NCBI RefSeq assembly: GCF_002846415.1
Contig: NZ_PJMX01000001.1
Span: 5,022,001 to 5,086,000 of the forward strand
Source: Streptomyces sp. TLI_146
Lineage (GTDB): Bacteria > Actinomycetota > Actinomycetes > Streptomycetales > Streptomycetaceae
Length of the DNA stretch: 64,000 nucleotides
Direction of reading: 5' to 3'
Within the stretch, counting starts at the first letter, position 1; the number at the start of each line of letters is the position of its first letter. The position numbers and the translations under genes are program-made. The notes beneath the pieces are model-generated. The model did not search any database and was not told the DNA's origin. It was given only the letters and a program-made list of their open reading frames with translations. Positions 42,895 to 51,390 of this stretch are shown piece by piece.

Positions 42895-44100
42895 ATGACG
42901 GTGTGGGACGACCTGGTCGGCCAGGACCGGGTGCAGGAGCAGCTGGCCGCTGCCGCGCGCGACGCCGACGCGCAGGTGACCGCGGTCTCGGCGGGCGAGC
43001 CCGTCGCGGACGCGTCGAAGATGACGCACGCGTGGCTGTTCACCGGGCCGCCGGGCTCGGGCCGGGCCACGGCCGCGCGCGCGTTCGCCGCGGCGCTCCA
43101 GTGCGTCAGCCCGGACCGGGCGCTGGGCGGGCAGCCCGGCTGCGGGTTCTGCGACGGCTGCCACACCACGCTGGTCGGCACGCACGCGGACGTGGAGATC
43201 GTCCGCACCGACCTGCTCTCCATCGGCGTCAAGGAGACCCGCGAGCTCGTCCGGCGCGCCCAGCTGTCGCCCGCCGTCGGCCGCTGGCAGGTGATCGTCC
43301 TGGAGGACGCGGACCGGCTGACCGAGGGCGCGGGCAACGTGCTCCTGAAGGCCGTGGAGGAGCCCGCGCCGCGCACGGTGTGGCTGCTGTGCGCGCCGTC
43401 GCTGGAGGACGTGCTGCCGACGATCCGTTCGCGCTGCCGCCATCTGACGCTGCGCACGCCCCCGGTGGAGGCCGTCGCCGACGTGCTGATCCGCCGTGAC
43501 GGCATCCCCCCGGAGACCGCGCTCGCCGCCGCCCGCGCCACCCAGGGCCACATCGGCCGGGCCCGCCGTCTGGCCACCGACGACCGCGCGCGTGCCCGCC
43601 GCGCCGCCGTGCTGAAGGTGCCGCTGCGGGTCGAGGACGTGGGCGGCTGCCTCAAGGCCGCCCAGGAGCTGGTCGACACGGCCGCCGAGGACGCCAAGCA
43701 GCTCGCGGAAGAGGTCGACGTCAAGGAGACCGAGGACCTGAAGGCGGCCCTCGGCGGCCAGGCCGGAGGCCGTATGCCGCGCGGCACCGCCGGGGCGATG
43801 AAGGAGCTGGAGGACCGCCAGAAGCGCCGCAAGACGCGTACGCAGCGGGACAGCCTGGACCTCGCCCTCACCGAGCTCACCGGCTTCTACCGCGACGTCC
43901 TGGCGCTCCAGCTCGGCTCCCGCATCGCGCTGGCGAACGAGGAGGTACGGGACGCGGTGGACCGCATCGCGCGCGCCTCCGCGCCCGAGGGCACCCTGCG
44001 CCGGATAGAGGCGGTCCTGGCCTGCCGCGAGGCACTGGACCGCAATGTGGCGCCGCTGCTCGCGGTGGAGGCGATGACGATGGCGCTGCGGGCGGGCTGA
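42895..44100 (+). CDS. holB: DNA polymerase III delta' subunit
   Basis: 401 residues. The clamp-loader AAA+ domain covers about 1-230: FTGPPGSGRATAARAF is the P-loop, with the usual lysine replaced by arginine as in delta' subunits that do not hydrolyse ATP; zinc cysteines in CGFCDGC; VIVLEDADRL as Walker B-like; TIRSRCRH as the SRC motif. The remainder is the helical collar domain with an insert around residues 260-300. ATG at 42895 follows GGAGG. It loads the sliding clamp as part of the replisome. Confidence 0.95.
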   Translation: MTVWDDLVGQDRVQEQLAAAARDADAQVTAVSAGEPVADASKMTHAWLFTGPPGSGRATAARAFAAALQCVSPDRALGGQPGCGFCDGCHTTLVGTHADVEIVRTDLLSIGVKETRELVRRAQLSPAVGRWQVIVLEDADRLTEGAGNVLLKAVEEPAPRTVWLLCAPSLEDVLPTIRSRCRHLTLRTPPVEAVADVLIRRDGIPPETALAAARATQGHIGRARRLATDDRARARRAAVLKVPLRVEDVGGCLKAAQELVDTAAEDAKQLAEEVDVKETEDLKAALGGQAGGRMPRGTAGAMKELEDRQKRRKTRTQRDSLDLALTELTGFYRDVLALQLGSRIALANEEVRDAVDRIARASAPEGTLRRIEAVLACREALDRNVAPLLAVEAMTMALRAG

Positions 44101-44104
44101 GTCC

Positions 44105-44187
44105 GCCCGGCTGACACCGGCCGCGCTGACCCGGCCGCGCTGACCCGGCCGGGCTGACACCGGCCGCGCTGACCCGGCCGGGCTGCT
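44105..44187. repeat. 14-15-bp tandem repeat
   Basis: Five to six copies of the unit GGCCGSGCTGACMCC follow the holB stop codon: for example GCCGCGCTGACCCG twice in a row and GCCGGGCTGACACCG. The remaining bases to 44270 are C-rich with no feature seen. Confidence 0.8.
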
Positions 44188-44336
44188 CCCACCCCGGCAG
44201 CCCCCGTCCCCGGACCACTCGCCCCGCGCCCGGGCCGCTCGCCCCGCCCCCCGCCCCCGGGTCCTCCCGGTTGACCGCCTCACTCGTACGAGCCGTCGTC
44301 CACCCACCAACGGGGCACGTGCCGTCACTCCCCGGT

Positions 44337-44349
44337 TACGCTCCGGGGA
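44337..44349 (+). promoter_or_regulatory. Putative leaderless promoter of the peptidase gene
   Basis: TACGCT at 44337-44342, spacer CCGGGG, ATG at 44349. No Shine-Dalgarno sequence. Confidence 0.5.
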
Positions 44350-45899
44350 TGGACTCCAGGCGCCTGCTCCGTTCCTCCGCCCTCGCCGTCGCGACCGCCG
44401 GGCTGCTCGCCTCCGGATGCTCGTCCGGCAGCTCGTCCACCACCGCGACGGCGTCCACCACCTCGGCGGCGGGCGCCCAGCAGTCGGCCGTCCTGCGCCC
44501 GTACTACCAGCAGAAGCTGACCTGGCGGGCGTGCGGCGTACCGGGCTTCGAGTGCTCCACCATGAAGGCGCCGCTGGACTACGACCAGCCGACCGGCACG
44601 TCCATCAACCTGGCGGTCGCCCGCAAGAAGGCCACCGGCCCGGGCAAGCGGATCGGCTCGCTCCTGGTCAACCCGGGCGGCCCGGGCGGCACGGCCGTCG
44701 GCTACCTCCAGCAGTACGCGGGCCTCGGCTACCCCGCCCCGATCCGGGCCCGGTACGACATGGTGGCCGTCGACCCGCGCGGGGTGGCCCGCAGCGAGCC
44801 CGTCGAATGCCTGACGAGCCAGGAGATGGACGCGTACACCCAGGTCGACCAGACGCCGGACGACGCCGCCGAGAAGGCGGCGCTCGCGACCTCCTTCGAG
44901 AACTTCGCGAAGGGCTGCGAGAAGCACTCCGGGAAGGTGCTGCCGCACGTCTCCACCGTCGAGGCGGCCCGTGACATGGACATCCTGCGCCAGCTGCTCG
45001 GCGACGAGAAGCTGCATTACTTCGGCGCCTCCTACGGCACGTTCCTGGGTGCGACCTACGCCGAGCTGTTCCCGGACCGCACCGGGCGCCTGGTCCTGGA
45101 CGGCGCGATGGACCCGTCCCTGCCGGCGCTGGACATGAACCGCGACCAGACGGCGGGCTTCGAGACGGCGTTCCAGTCCTTCGCGGCGGACTGCGTCGGG
45201 CGCAAGGAGAAGGACTGCCCGCTGGGCACGACGTCGGTCGCGGACGCGTCGAACCAGCTGAAGAAGTTCTTCGCCGCCCTCGACGCGAAGCCGATCGAGA
45301 CCGGCGAGACCCGCAAGCTGGGCGAGGCGCTCGCCACGACCGGCGTGATCGCCGCGATGTACGACGAGACGACCTGGCCCGAGCTGCGCACCGGCCTCAC
45401 GCGCGCGATGCACGGCGACGGCGGGGGCCTGCTGACCCTCGCCGACTCGTACTACGAGCGGGACGCGGAGGGGAAGTACGCGAACCTGATGTACGCCAAC
45501 GCGGCCGTGAACTGCCTCGACCTGCCCCCCTCCTTCTCCGGCCCCGACGCGGTCGACGCCGCGCTCCCCTCCTTCGAGAAGGCCTCCCCGGTCTTCGGCC
45601 AGGGCTTCGCCTGGGCGGCCCTGAACTGCGCGTACTGGCCGGTCAGGGCCACCGGCACCCCGCACCGCATCGAGGCGAAGGGCGCGGCCCCGATCGTGGT
45701 GGTCGGCACCACCCGCGACCCGGCCACCCCCTACAAGTGGGCCGAGTCCCTCGCCTCCCAGCTCGCCTCCGGCAGGCTCCTCACGTACGAGGGCGACGGC
45801 CACACGGCGTACGGCCGGGGCAGCGACTGCATCGACACCGCGATCAACACGTACCTCCTGGAGGGCACGGCCCCGCCCGCCGACAAGAAGTGCACCTGA
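44349..45899 (+). CDS. Secreted tripeptidyl-aminopeptidase-type hydrolase (Slp/Tap family)
   Basis: 516 residues. Lipoprotein signal: basic RRLLRSS, hydrophobic core and LLASGC. It then shows an alpha/beta-hydrolase with oxyanion region VNPGGPGGTAVGY, nucleophile FGASYGTFLG, acid TTRDPATPYKWA and histidine EGDGHTAYG, the classic layout of Streptomyces mycelium-associated aminopeptidases. It removes N-terminal tripeptides from proteins outside the cell. From memory SCO3540-type genes (slpD/slpE) occupy this position. ATG at 44349 is set by the promoter spacing and signal peptide; upstream frame from 44271 would precede the promoter. Confidence 0.93.
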   Translation: MDSRRLLRSSALAVATAGLLASGCSSGSSSTTATASTTSAAGAQQSAVLRPYYQQKLTWRACGVPGFECSTMKAPLDYDQPTGTSINLAVARKKATGPGKRIGSLLVNPGGPGGTAVGYLQQYAGLGYPAPIRARYDMVAVDPRGVARSEPVECLTSQEMDAYTQVDQTPDDAAEKAALATSFENFAKGCEKHSGKVLPHVSTVEAARDMDILRQLLGDEKLHYFGASYGTFLGATYAELFPDRTGRLVLDGAMDPSLPALDMNRDQTAGFETAFQSFAADCVGRKEKDCPLGTTSVADASNQLKKFFAALDAKPIETGETRKLGEALATTGVIAAMYDETTWPELRTGLTRAMHGDGGGLLTLADSYYERDAEGKYANLMYANAAVNCLDLPPSFSGPDAVDAALPSFEKASPVFGQGFAWAALNCAYWPVRATGTPHRIEAKGAAPIVVVGTTRDPATPYKWAESLASQLASGRLLTYEGDGHTAYGRGSDCIDTAINTYLLEGTAPPADKKCT

Positions 45900-45951
45900 G
45901 CTGCGAGAGTCCCTCGAACAGGGGTGGTCAGGAGCACCCCCGGAAACTGTG

Positions 45952-45957
45952 TAGACT
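45952..45957 (+). promoter_or_regulatory. Putative -10 of the tRNA-Thr promoter
   Basis: TAGACT at 45952-45957, 38 bases before the tRNA; no clear -35. Confidence 0.45.
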
Positions 45958-45995
45958 TGGCCGCGTTGCTGATCGCACCATGGTGCGGACGGCGC

Positions 45996-46069
45996 GCCGC
46001 CTTAGCTCAGTTGGCCAGAGCAACGCACTCGTAATGCGTAGGTCTCGGGTTCGAATCCCGAAGGCGGCT
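45996..46069 (+). tRNA. tRNA-Thr(CGU)
   Basis: A 74-nt cloverleaf: acceptor GCCGCCT / AGGCGGC (46062-46068), D-arm with AGCTCAGTTGG, anticodon stem ACGCA/TGCGT with anticodon CGT at 46030-46032, and T-arm TCGGGTTCGAATCCCGA. The discriminator is T46069; CCA is not encoded. It reads ACG codons. Confidence 0.97.
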
Positions 46070-46076
46070 CTGTGGA

Positions 46077-46113
46077 AGCCCCAGGACTCACTCGCCGTGA
46101 CCTGGGGCTTTTG
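46077..46113 (+). terminator. Terminator after tRNA-Thr
   Basis: AGCCCCAGG (46077-46085) / CCTGGGGCT (46101-46109), with an inner TCA/TGA, followed by TTTGCTTTTG. Confidence 0.88.
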
Positions 46114-46257
46114 CTTTTGCCGGAGGCGTCGGCGTGCCTGGTGACCCTGGTGACCCACCCGATCGCGGCGGCGATCGCGGGAGCGTGGCGGACGGCTCTC
46201 GACTCGTCATGACCTCTTGATGACTCGTATCCTGATCGAGGTCGTACGACGGGGACG

Positions 46258-47055
46258 GTGAGCACGTTGGCGAAGGTCTACGAGCGGATCGCCGATGAGC
46301 TGAGGGAGTCCATCCGGGCGGGTCAGCTGGCTCCGGGGGACCAACTGCCCACGGAGGCGAAGCTGTCCGAGCGATTCGGGCGCAGCGTGCCGACGATCCG
46401 GGAGGCCCTGCGTCTCCTGAGGGACGAAGGGCTCGTCGAGAAGCAGCACGGGCGCGGCAACTTCGTACGCCGCCCGCGTACGACGGTGGTGCGCTCGAAC
46501 GCCCGCCACCAGTGGGAGAAGGACCGGGCGCGCCAGCCGGAGCCCCAGCGGTTGCAGACGGGCGTCACGGAGCATGACACCGGGCTGACGGTCGACGACC
46601 TCGTCTTCTACGCGTCGTACCGCGAGGCCAAGGCGGACGCGGAGCTGGCAGAGGCCTTCGGAGTCCCCGAGGGAACGCTTCTCCTCCAGCGCACCTACCG
46701 GACCCGGTACAGCGCGGAGACCGCCCCGTTCAGCCTCGTGACCTCGTACCTCGTTCACGATCTCGTCGCCGCCCATCCGGCTCTGCTGGACGAGACCAAC
46801 GAGCCGTGGCCCGGCGGCACCATGAACCAGCTCTTCACCATCGGCATCGAGCTGGGACGTATGGAGGAGCGTGTCACCGCCCGCCCGCCGACGCCGGAGG
46901 AGGCGGAGGAGCTTGAGCTCCCGCCCGGGACGGCTGTCGTGCTGCTCCGGAAGACCTCGTACGACATCGACGACCGGCCTGTGGAGATCTCGTACGTCAC
47001 GGTGCCCGGCGACCGCACGGAAATGATCTTCAATACTCCCCTGGAAAGGTGGTGA
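46258..47055 (+). CDS. GntR-family regulator with UTRA domain
   Basis: 265 residues. The winged helix is at about 5-75: KVYERIADELRESIRAGQL, then PTEAKLSERFGRSVPTIREA and GLVEKQHGRGNFV. Residues about 100-260 form a UTRA ligand-binding domain as in HutC. A typical repressor that responds to a small effector; target unknown. GTG at 46258 with GACGGGGAC upstream. The next gene starts 5 bases after its stop, so the two are co-transcribed, an arrangement common near actinobacterial mobile or accessory genes. Confidence 0.88.
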   Translation: MSTLAKVYERIADELRESIRAGQLAPGDQLPTEAKLSERFGRSVPTIREALRLLRDEGLVEKQHGRGNFVRRPRTTVVRSNARHQWEKDRARQPEPQRLQTGVTEHDTGLTVDDLVFYASYREAKADAELAEAFGVPEGTLLLQRTYRTRYSAETAPFSLVTSYLVHDLVAAHPALLDETNEPWPGGTMNQLFTIGIELGRMEERVTARPPTPEEAEELELPPGTAVVLLRKTSYDIDDRPVEISYVTVPGDRTEMIFNTPLERW

Positions 47056-47059
47056 CGCC

Positions 47060-47818
47060 GTGCCCCGGCGCATCATCGTCGTGACCGCTGTGCACCCGCC
47101 GTCCGCCACGTTCCTGTCCGAGGCGTACAGGTCGCTCCGCGACCAGGAGCTCCCGGACGGCTGGGAGTGGCACTGGGTCATTCGCGAGGACGGGCGCAGC
47201 GAGGAAGTCGCTCCGCATGTCCCCGACGATCCGCGGGTGACCTTCCGGCAGGGGCGCGCGGGCGGCCCCGGCGTGGCGCGCACGATGGCGCTGGCGGACG
47301 CGGATGGCGACTACGTCAAGATCCTCGACGCCGACGACCAGCTCGCTCCTGGCGCGCTCGCCCGCGACCTGGCCGTTCTCGAATCCGATCGCGGTATCGG
47401 CTGGACGACGTCCCGGGTGCTGGATCTCCTTCCCGACGGCTCGACCCTCGGCTTCGACCAGGACCCGGAAGGCGGGCCGATCGAGCGCGGTGACGTGCTG
47501 CGCCACTGGCAGGAGCACGGCTACCGCGCGCAGGTGCACCCGGCGACCCTCTTCGTACGCCGTGATCTCCTCGTCGCGCTCGGCGGGTGGATGGCCCTCC
47601 CAGCCTCGGAGGACACGGGGCTGCTGCTCGCCCTGGACGCCGTCAGCCGCGGGTACTTCACGCGCGAGGTCGGCCTCATCTACCGCAAGTGGGAAGGGCA
47701 GTCGACCAGCCAGGCGGCCCACACGGACACCGCCGAACGCGATGCGCGCATGGCGGTGGTGGAGGCCAGGGCCCTGGCCCTGTCGCACTTGCAGTGGCAC
47801 TTCCCGGCGATGGACTGA
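47060..47818 (+). CDS. Family 2 glycosyltransferase
   Basis: 252 residues, GT-A fold. IIVVTAVHPPSATFLSEAYR at the N-terminus, the DxD-type motif KILDADDQLAPG near residue 93, and PASEDTGLLLAL as the acceptor-site acidic region. Such enzymes transfer a sugar from a nucleotide donor; the target here is unknown. No membrane segments. GTG at 47060, preceded by AAGGTGG. It converges on an FkbM methyltransferase gene with a 16-bp gap, a pair that suggests glycan modification. Confidence 0.85.
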   Translation: MPRRIIVVTAVHPPSATFLSEAYRSLRDQELPDGWEWHWVIREDGRSEEVAPHVPDDPRVTFRQGRAGGPGVARTMALADADGDYVKILDADDQLAPGALARDLAVLESDRGIGWTTSRVLDLLPDGSTLGFDQDPEGGPIERGDVLRHWQEHGYRAQVHPATLFVRRDLLVALGGWMALPASEDTGLLLALDAVSRGYFTREVGLIYRKWEGQSTSQAAHTDTAERDARMAVVEARALALSHLQWHFPAMD

Positions 47819-47834
47819 CCAGCGCAGACGGGGT

Positions 47835-48758
47835 TCAAGGCAGCCTCTCGGCGTCGACGCGCGAGAAGACCAGGTCGCTCTCCGAGTCGACCGGCGCGCG
47901 CCACCGCATCGGCACCGCGGCGGGTCCGCTGAGGGCGGCGGGGTAGGACTCCGGGGCGTAGTCGTTGGTCAGGCGGTACGTGTGGAAGCCGTGTTCGCGC
48001 ATGGTGGTCAGCAGCTCGGTGACGTCGTCGCCGAGCTGCCGCATGCGGTGGGGGGTCACCTCGACGGTGATCTCGGCGTCGGGCCGGAGCTTGTCGAGCA
48101 GGGGGGCCAGGCCCCGTACGACGCTTCCCTCCGCGCCCTCCACGTCGATCTTGATCACGCGGGCGTCGGCGACCTCCCGTGGGGCAAGGATCTCGGGCAA
48201 GGGGCGCGACTCGATCTCGAATGTGGACTCCGCCGGGCCCTCGTAGGGGACGGTGCTCGTCGCGCCCATGTTCCGCGAGCTGGCCAGGATGAACCGCAGC
48301 GTCTGGTTCCGGTCGGAGACAGCGGAGTTGACCGCGCGGATGTTGCCGCAGTCGTTCAGCCGGGCGTGCTGGAGCACCCGGCGATGGAACGTGGGGGAGG
48401 CCTCCACGGCCACCACGCGCCCCTCCGCGCCGACCAGGCGTGAGGCGAGCACGCTGTAGTAACCGATGTTGGCGCCGACGTCTATGAAGGTGTCCCCGGG
48501 GCGCAGCCGACGCTCCAGCCACCGCGTCATGTGGGGTTCCCAGACGCCGTACATATAGAGGTACCGCTGGATCAGGTCCGTCGTGTCGACGGCGAAGCGT
48601 GCGCCGAAGCGGGTGCGGACCACGCGGCGGCGGGGGTGATCCCGTAGTCGTGGGTTCAGGTGGTGCGCGGCGAGCGGGGCCTTGCCGAGGGCTGTGGGGG
48701 CGTGGCGCACATAGCCGCGCCCCACGCTGACCAGGGCCTCTGACACCGGATTGCTCAT
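47835..48758 (-). CDS. FkbM-family methyltransferase
   Basis: 307 residues. FIDVGANIGYYSVLASRLVG is SAM motif I, EASPTFHRRV the acidic loop, and IKIDVEGAEGSVVRGL the FkbM signature. FkbM enzymes O-methylate sugars, lipids or small molecules. The N-terminal 45 residues are basic and may bind another component. ATG at 48758 (first Met of MSNPVSEA). It has its own transcript: the convergent glycosyltransferase ends 16 bp away and an amidohydrolase gene lies 88 bp upstream on the same strand. Confidence 0.85.
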   Translation of the reverse strand: MSNPVSEALVSVGRGYVRHAPTALGKAPLAAHHLNPRLRDHPRRRVVRTRFGARFAVDTTDLIQRYLYMYGVWEPHMTRWLERRLRPGDTFIDVGANIGYYSVLASRLVGAEGRVVAVEASPTFHRRVLQHARLNDCGNIRAVNSAVSDRNQTLRFILASSRNMGATSTVPYEGPAESTFEIESRPLPEILAPREVADARVIKIDVEGAEGSVVRGLAPLLDKLRPDAEITVEVTPHRMRQLGDDVTELLTTMREHGFHTYRLTNDYAPESYPAALSGPAAVPMRWRAPVDSESDLVFSRVDAERLP

Positions 48759-48846
48759 GCGTCCACCTCTCCGCGGGTCTTGCCCTGAACGGTAACGCCG
48801 AGGGCGCGCATGCCCCCAGCGTCCGGCCGAGGCGGAACCCGGGGCA

Positions 48847-50085
48847 TCAGGCGGGCGAGCCGGCCCTCCGCTCCCGGTCGAAGGGCAGATCCAGCATGCG
48901 GATGGCGTTCCCGCGCAGGAGCTTGTACGCGACGTCCTCCGGCAGTCCCGCGACGTGGTCCTCCGCCACCGACTTCGTGTGCGGCCACGTCGAGTCGACG
49001 TGCGGATAGTCGGTCTCGAAGGTGGCGTTGTCGACGCCCACGGTCTCGATCGACGCGATGCCGTGCTTGTCGCGGAAGAAGCAGCAGAAGATCTGCCGGT
49101 AGTAGTACGTGGAGGGCGGCTCGGGGATGAGGCCGCGGACCCCGCCCCAGGCGCGGTGCTCCTCCCAGACGTCGTCGGCGCGCTCCAGGGCGTACGGGAT
49201 CCAGCCCATCTGACCTTCGCTGTACGCGAGTTTGAGGCGCGGGAACTTCACCAGGACACCGGAGAAGAGGAAGTCCATCATCGACGCCATGGCGTTGTTG
49301 AAGGACAGCGCGGCCTGCACGGCGGGCGGGGCGTCGGGGGACGCGGCGGGCATCTGGCTGCTGCTCCCGATGTGCATGTTCACCACGGTCCCGGTCTCCT
49401 CGCAGGCCGCGAAGAAGGGATCCCAGTAGCCGGAGTGGATCGAGGGCAGGCCGAGGTAGGTGGGGATCTCGGAGAACGTCACGGCCCGTACGCCCCGGGC
49501 CGCGTTGCGCCGGATCTCCGCGACGGCGAGGTCGATGTCCCACAGCGGGATGAGACACAGAGGGATCAGCCGCCCCCCGCTGTCCCCGCACCACTCCTCC
49601 ACCATCCAGTCGTTGTACGCCCGTACGCAGGCCAGAGCCACGTCCTTGTCCTGCGCCTCCGCGAACGTCTGGCCGCAGAACCGGGGGAAGGTGGGGAAGC
49701 AGAGGCTGGCCTCGACATGGTTCATGTCCATGTCGGCGAGCCGGGCCTTGGGATCCCAGCAGCCCTGCCGCATCTCCTCCCGGGTGATGCCGTCCAGCGT
49801 CATCTCGTCCCGGGAGAACCCTACGGCGGCGATGATCCGCTTGTACGGGAAGAGCAGGCCCTCGTACTCCCACCAGTCGGTGATCTGGCCCGCGGGGTCC
49901 GTGGTGAACCGGTACTTCCCGCCGACGTACGCCAGGTCCCCGATCCCGGCGGTGAAGGGCTTCGGCCCCTTGTCGCGGTACTTGCCGGGGAGCCATGTCT
50001 CGAAGAGGTGCGCGGGCTCGATCACGTGATCGTCCACGCTGATGACCCGGGGCACGCCACCGGTGCCGATGTCGCCGTTGACCAC
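48847..50085 (-). CDS. Amidohydrolase-2-family metal-dependent hydrolase
   Basis: 412 residues of the TIM-barrel amidohydrolase_2 family. SVDDHVIEP at the N-terminus supplies the DxH metal pair, VNMHIGSSS another ligand, and ETDYPHVDSTWPHT the C-terminal catalytic Asp. Relatives decarboxylate or hydrolyse aromatic acids; the substrate cannot be named. GTG start at 50085. It is divergent from a DoxX-like gene, with two related palindromes between them. Confidence 0.85.
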   Translation of the reverse strand: MVNGDIGTGGVPRVISVDDHVIEPAHLFETWLPGKYRDKGPKPFTAGIGDLAYVGGKYRFTTDPAGQITDWWEYEGLLFPYKRIIAAVGFSRDEMTLDGITREEMRQGCWDPKARLADMDMNHVEASLCFPTFPRFCGQTFAEAQDKDVALACVRAYNDWMVEEWCGDSGGRLIPLCLIPLWDIDLAVAEIRRNAARGVRAVTFSEIPTYLGLPSIHSGYWDPFFAACEETGTVVNMHIGSSSQMPAASPDAPPAVQAALSFNNAMASMMDFLFSGVLVKFPRLKLAYSEGQMGWIPYALERADDVWEEHRAWGGVRGLIPEPPSTYYYRQIFCCFFRDKHGIASIETVGVDNATFETDYPHVDSTWPHTKSVAEDHVAGLPEDVAYKLLRGNAIRMLDLPFDRERRAGSPA

Positions 50086-50126
50086 GCCGTCTACCCCCTA
50101 CTGCCTGCCGGTTCGACCGACTCGAA

Positions 50127-50143
50127 TCTGACGATCCATCAGA
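50127..50143. promoter_or_regulatory. Imperfect palindrome, operator candidate 1
   Basis: TCTGACGATCCATCAGA: half-sites TCTGACG and CATCAGA differ by one base from perfect symmetry. It shares CTGACGATCCRTCAG with the site at 50225. Confidence 0.65.
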
Positions 50144-50224
50144 TCGAGGCTAGGGGGTCCTTCGCGGGGCGGCAAGGAGCAGCACGGGCCGGACTCTTGC
50201 GCGAACACCCGGTCTCACGGTCAA

Positions 50225-50239
50225 CTGACGATCCGTCAG
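50225..50239. promoter_or_regulatory. Perfect palindrome, operator candidate 2
   Basis: CTGACGATCCGTCAG: perfect CTGACG/CGTCAG around ATC, 25 bases before the DoxX-like start codon. TetR-family operators often look like this. Confidence 0.65.
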
Positions 50240-50264
50240 GTCAGTGCGAGGAAGGGGATCCGCC

Positions 50265-50714
50265 GTGGAGACGGTCTGGCTCAGCGGAGCGGAGTGGTTC
50301 GCGGTCCTGCGGATCGGGCTCGGCCTGTGGTGGCTGGAGAGCTGGCGCCACAAGGACAAGAAGACGTGGTTCGCCGGTGGCGGGATCACCTGGGCCGCGG
50401 GAATCGCGGACGAGCACCGCTGGCCGTTCGTACGGCGCGGATTCGACCTGGTGGTGAAGCCCCGCCCCAGACTGATGGCGTACGTCGTCGCCTACGCCGA
50501 ACTGGCACTCGGCCTCGGCCTGGTCTTCGGTTTCCTGACGCCGATCGCGCTCGTGGGCGGGCTGCTGCTGAACCTCGTCTACTTCGTGCTCATGATCCAC
50601 GACTGGGCGGAGCAGGGGCAGAACCTGATGATGGCGCTCATATCGGTGGTCGGGCTGTTTGCTGTGAGCTGGCAGAGCTGGTCCGTCGATGACGCCTTGG
50701 GGCTGTTCACGTAG
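50265..50714 (+). CDS. DoxX-like membrane protein
   Basis: 149 residues with about four hydrophobic segments: one at the start (WFAVLRIGLGLWWLESW), three in the second half (LMAYVVAYAELALGLGLVFG, LVGGLLLNLVYFVLM, NLMMALISVVGLFAV). The layout is that of the DoxX/TQO small-subunit family, quinone-linked membrane proteins. GTG at 50265 follows GAGGAAGGGG. It probably shares regulation with the divergent amidohydrolase gene. Confidence 0.78.
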   Translation: METVWLSGAEWFAVLRIGLGLWWLESWRHKDKKTWFAGGGITWAAGIADEHRWPFVRRGFDLVVKPRPRLMAYVVAYAELALGLGLVFGFLTPIALVGGLLLNLVYFVLMIHDWAEQGQNLMMALISVVGLFAVSWQSWSVDDALGLFT

Positions 50715-50886
50715 CGGCGGCTCAGTGGCGGGCGACCGTCGGCCCGCCGTGGCGGCGACGCTTCCTGACCGGATTCAGAGCCGCACTGGTTTGTTGGCGC
50801 CGGACCTGTCACCCTGCCGCACGACCGTTGCCCAGGGCGAACAACGGTGCTTGATCACCGTGGTCCGGGAAGACAGGGAGAGGGCG

Positions 50887-51390
50887 ATGAGCGAACCCAT
50901 TGGCGCTGCGCGACTGGCCACCTCAGCCGCCGAGACCGGCTCGGCCTCGGCGGCCGCACTCAGGCAGGTGCACGCCGCACGTGGCAGAAAGGCCCTGGAC
51001 CGTGCCGAGGCCGCGTGCCGCCACGCCGGTATCGAAGCGCACGACGCCCGAGCCGTGCCCACGGAGCCTGCCGCGAAGGCGGCGAATGCCCTCCGTCTGT
51101 CCGCTCAGGTGCTCGCGGAGCTGGACCGCTCGCCCCTGGACCCGGCAGCGGACGCCCGCTGCGCGAGGAACGCCGCCGCCGCCGCCGCTGTCGCCGCCCA
51201 GGTGGCTCGTGACCACGACGGCGCGACCGAGCCCTCCGCGGCCGCCTACCGAGCGGCGCTGAAGGCGTCTGAGGCCGCCATGCGGGCTGCGGGCAGCGAG
51301 GGGATGGGCAGGAACGAAGAGCTGAACGCCACCGCGGATGCGGCCGAAGCGGATGCGTCACTCGCTGCTCAAGCGGCGGGCTGGATCTAG
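50887..51390 (+). CDS. Ala-rich hypothetical protein
   Basis: 167 residues, not recognised. About one third is alanine, with only a few hydrophobics, so it should be an all-helical soluble protein; runs such as NAAAAAAVAAQVARD suggest coiled helices. There is no signal peptide. ATG at 50887 follows AGGGAGAGGG, a very strong Shine-Dalgarno. The gene is isolated, between the DoxX-like gene and the large STAND gene. Codon third positions are GC-rich, supporting real coding. Confidence 0.7.
   Translation: MSEPIGAARLATSAAETGSASAAALRQVHAARGRKALDRAEAACRHAGIEAHDARAVPTEPAAKAANALRLSAQVLAELDRSPLDPAADARCARNAAAAAAVAAQVARDHDGATEPSAAAYRAALKASEAAMRAAGSEGMGRNEELNATADAAEADASLAAQAAGWI

Noticed and set aside
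45996..46069. tRNA-Thr as an integration site of the accessory region to the right
   Set aside because: No repeat of the tRNA 3' end and no integrase gene are visible within the window, so an island boundary cannot be claimed.
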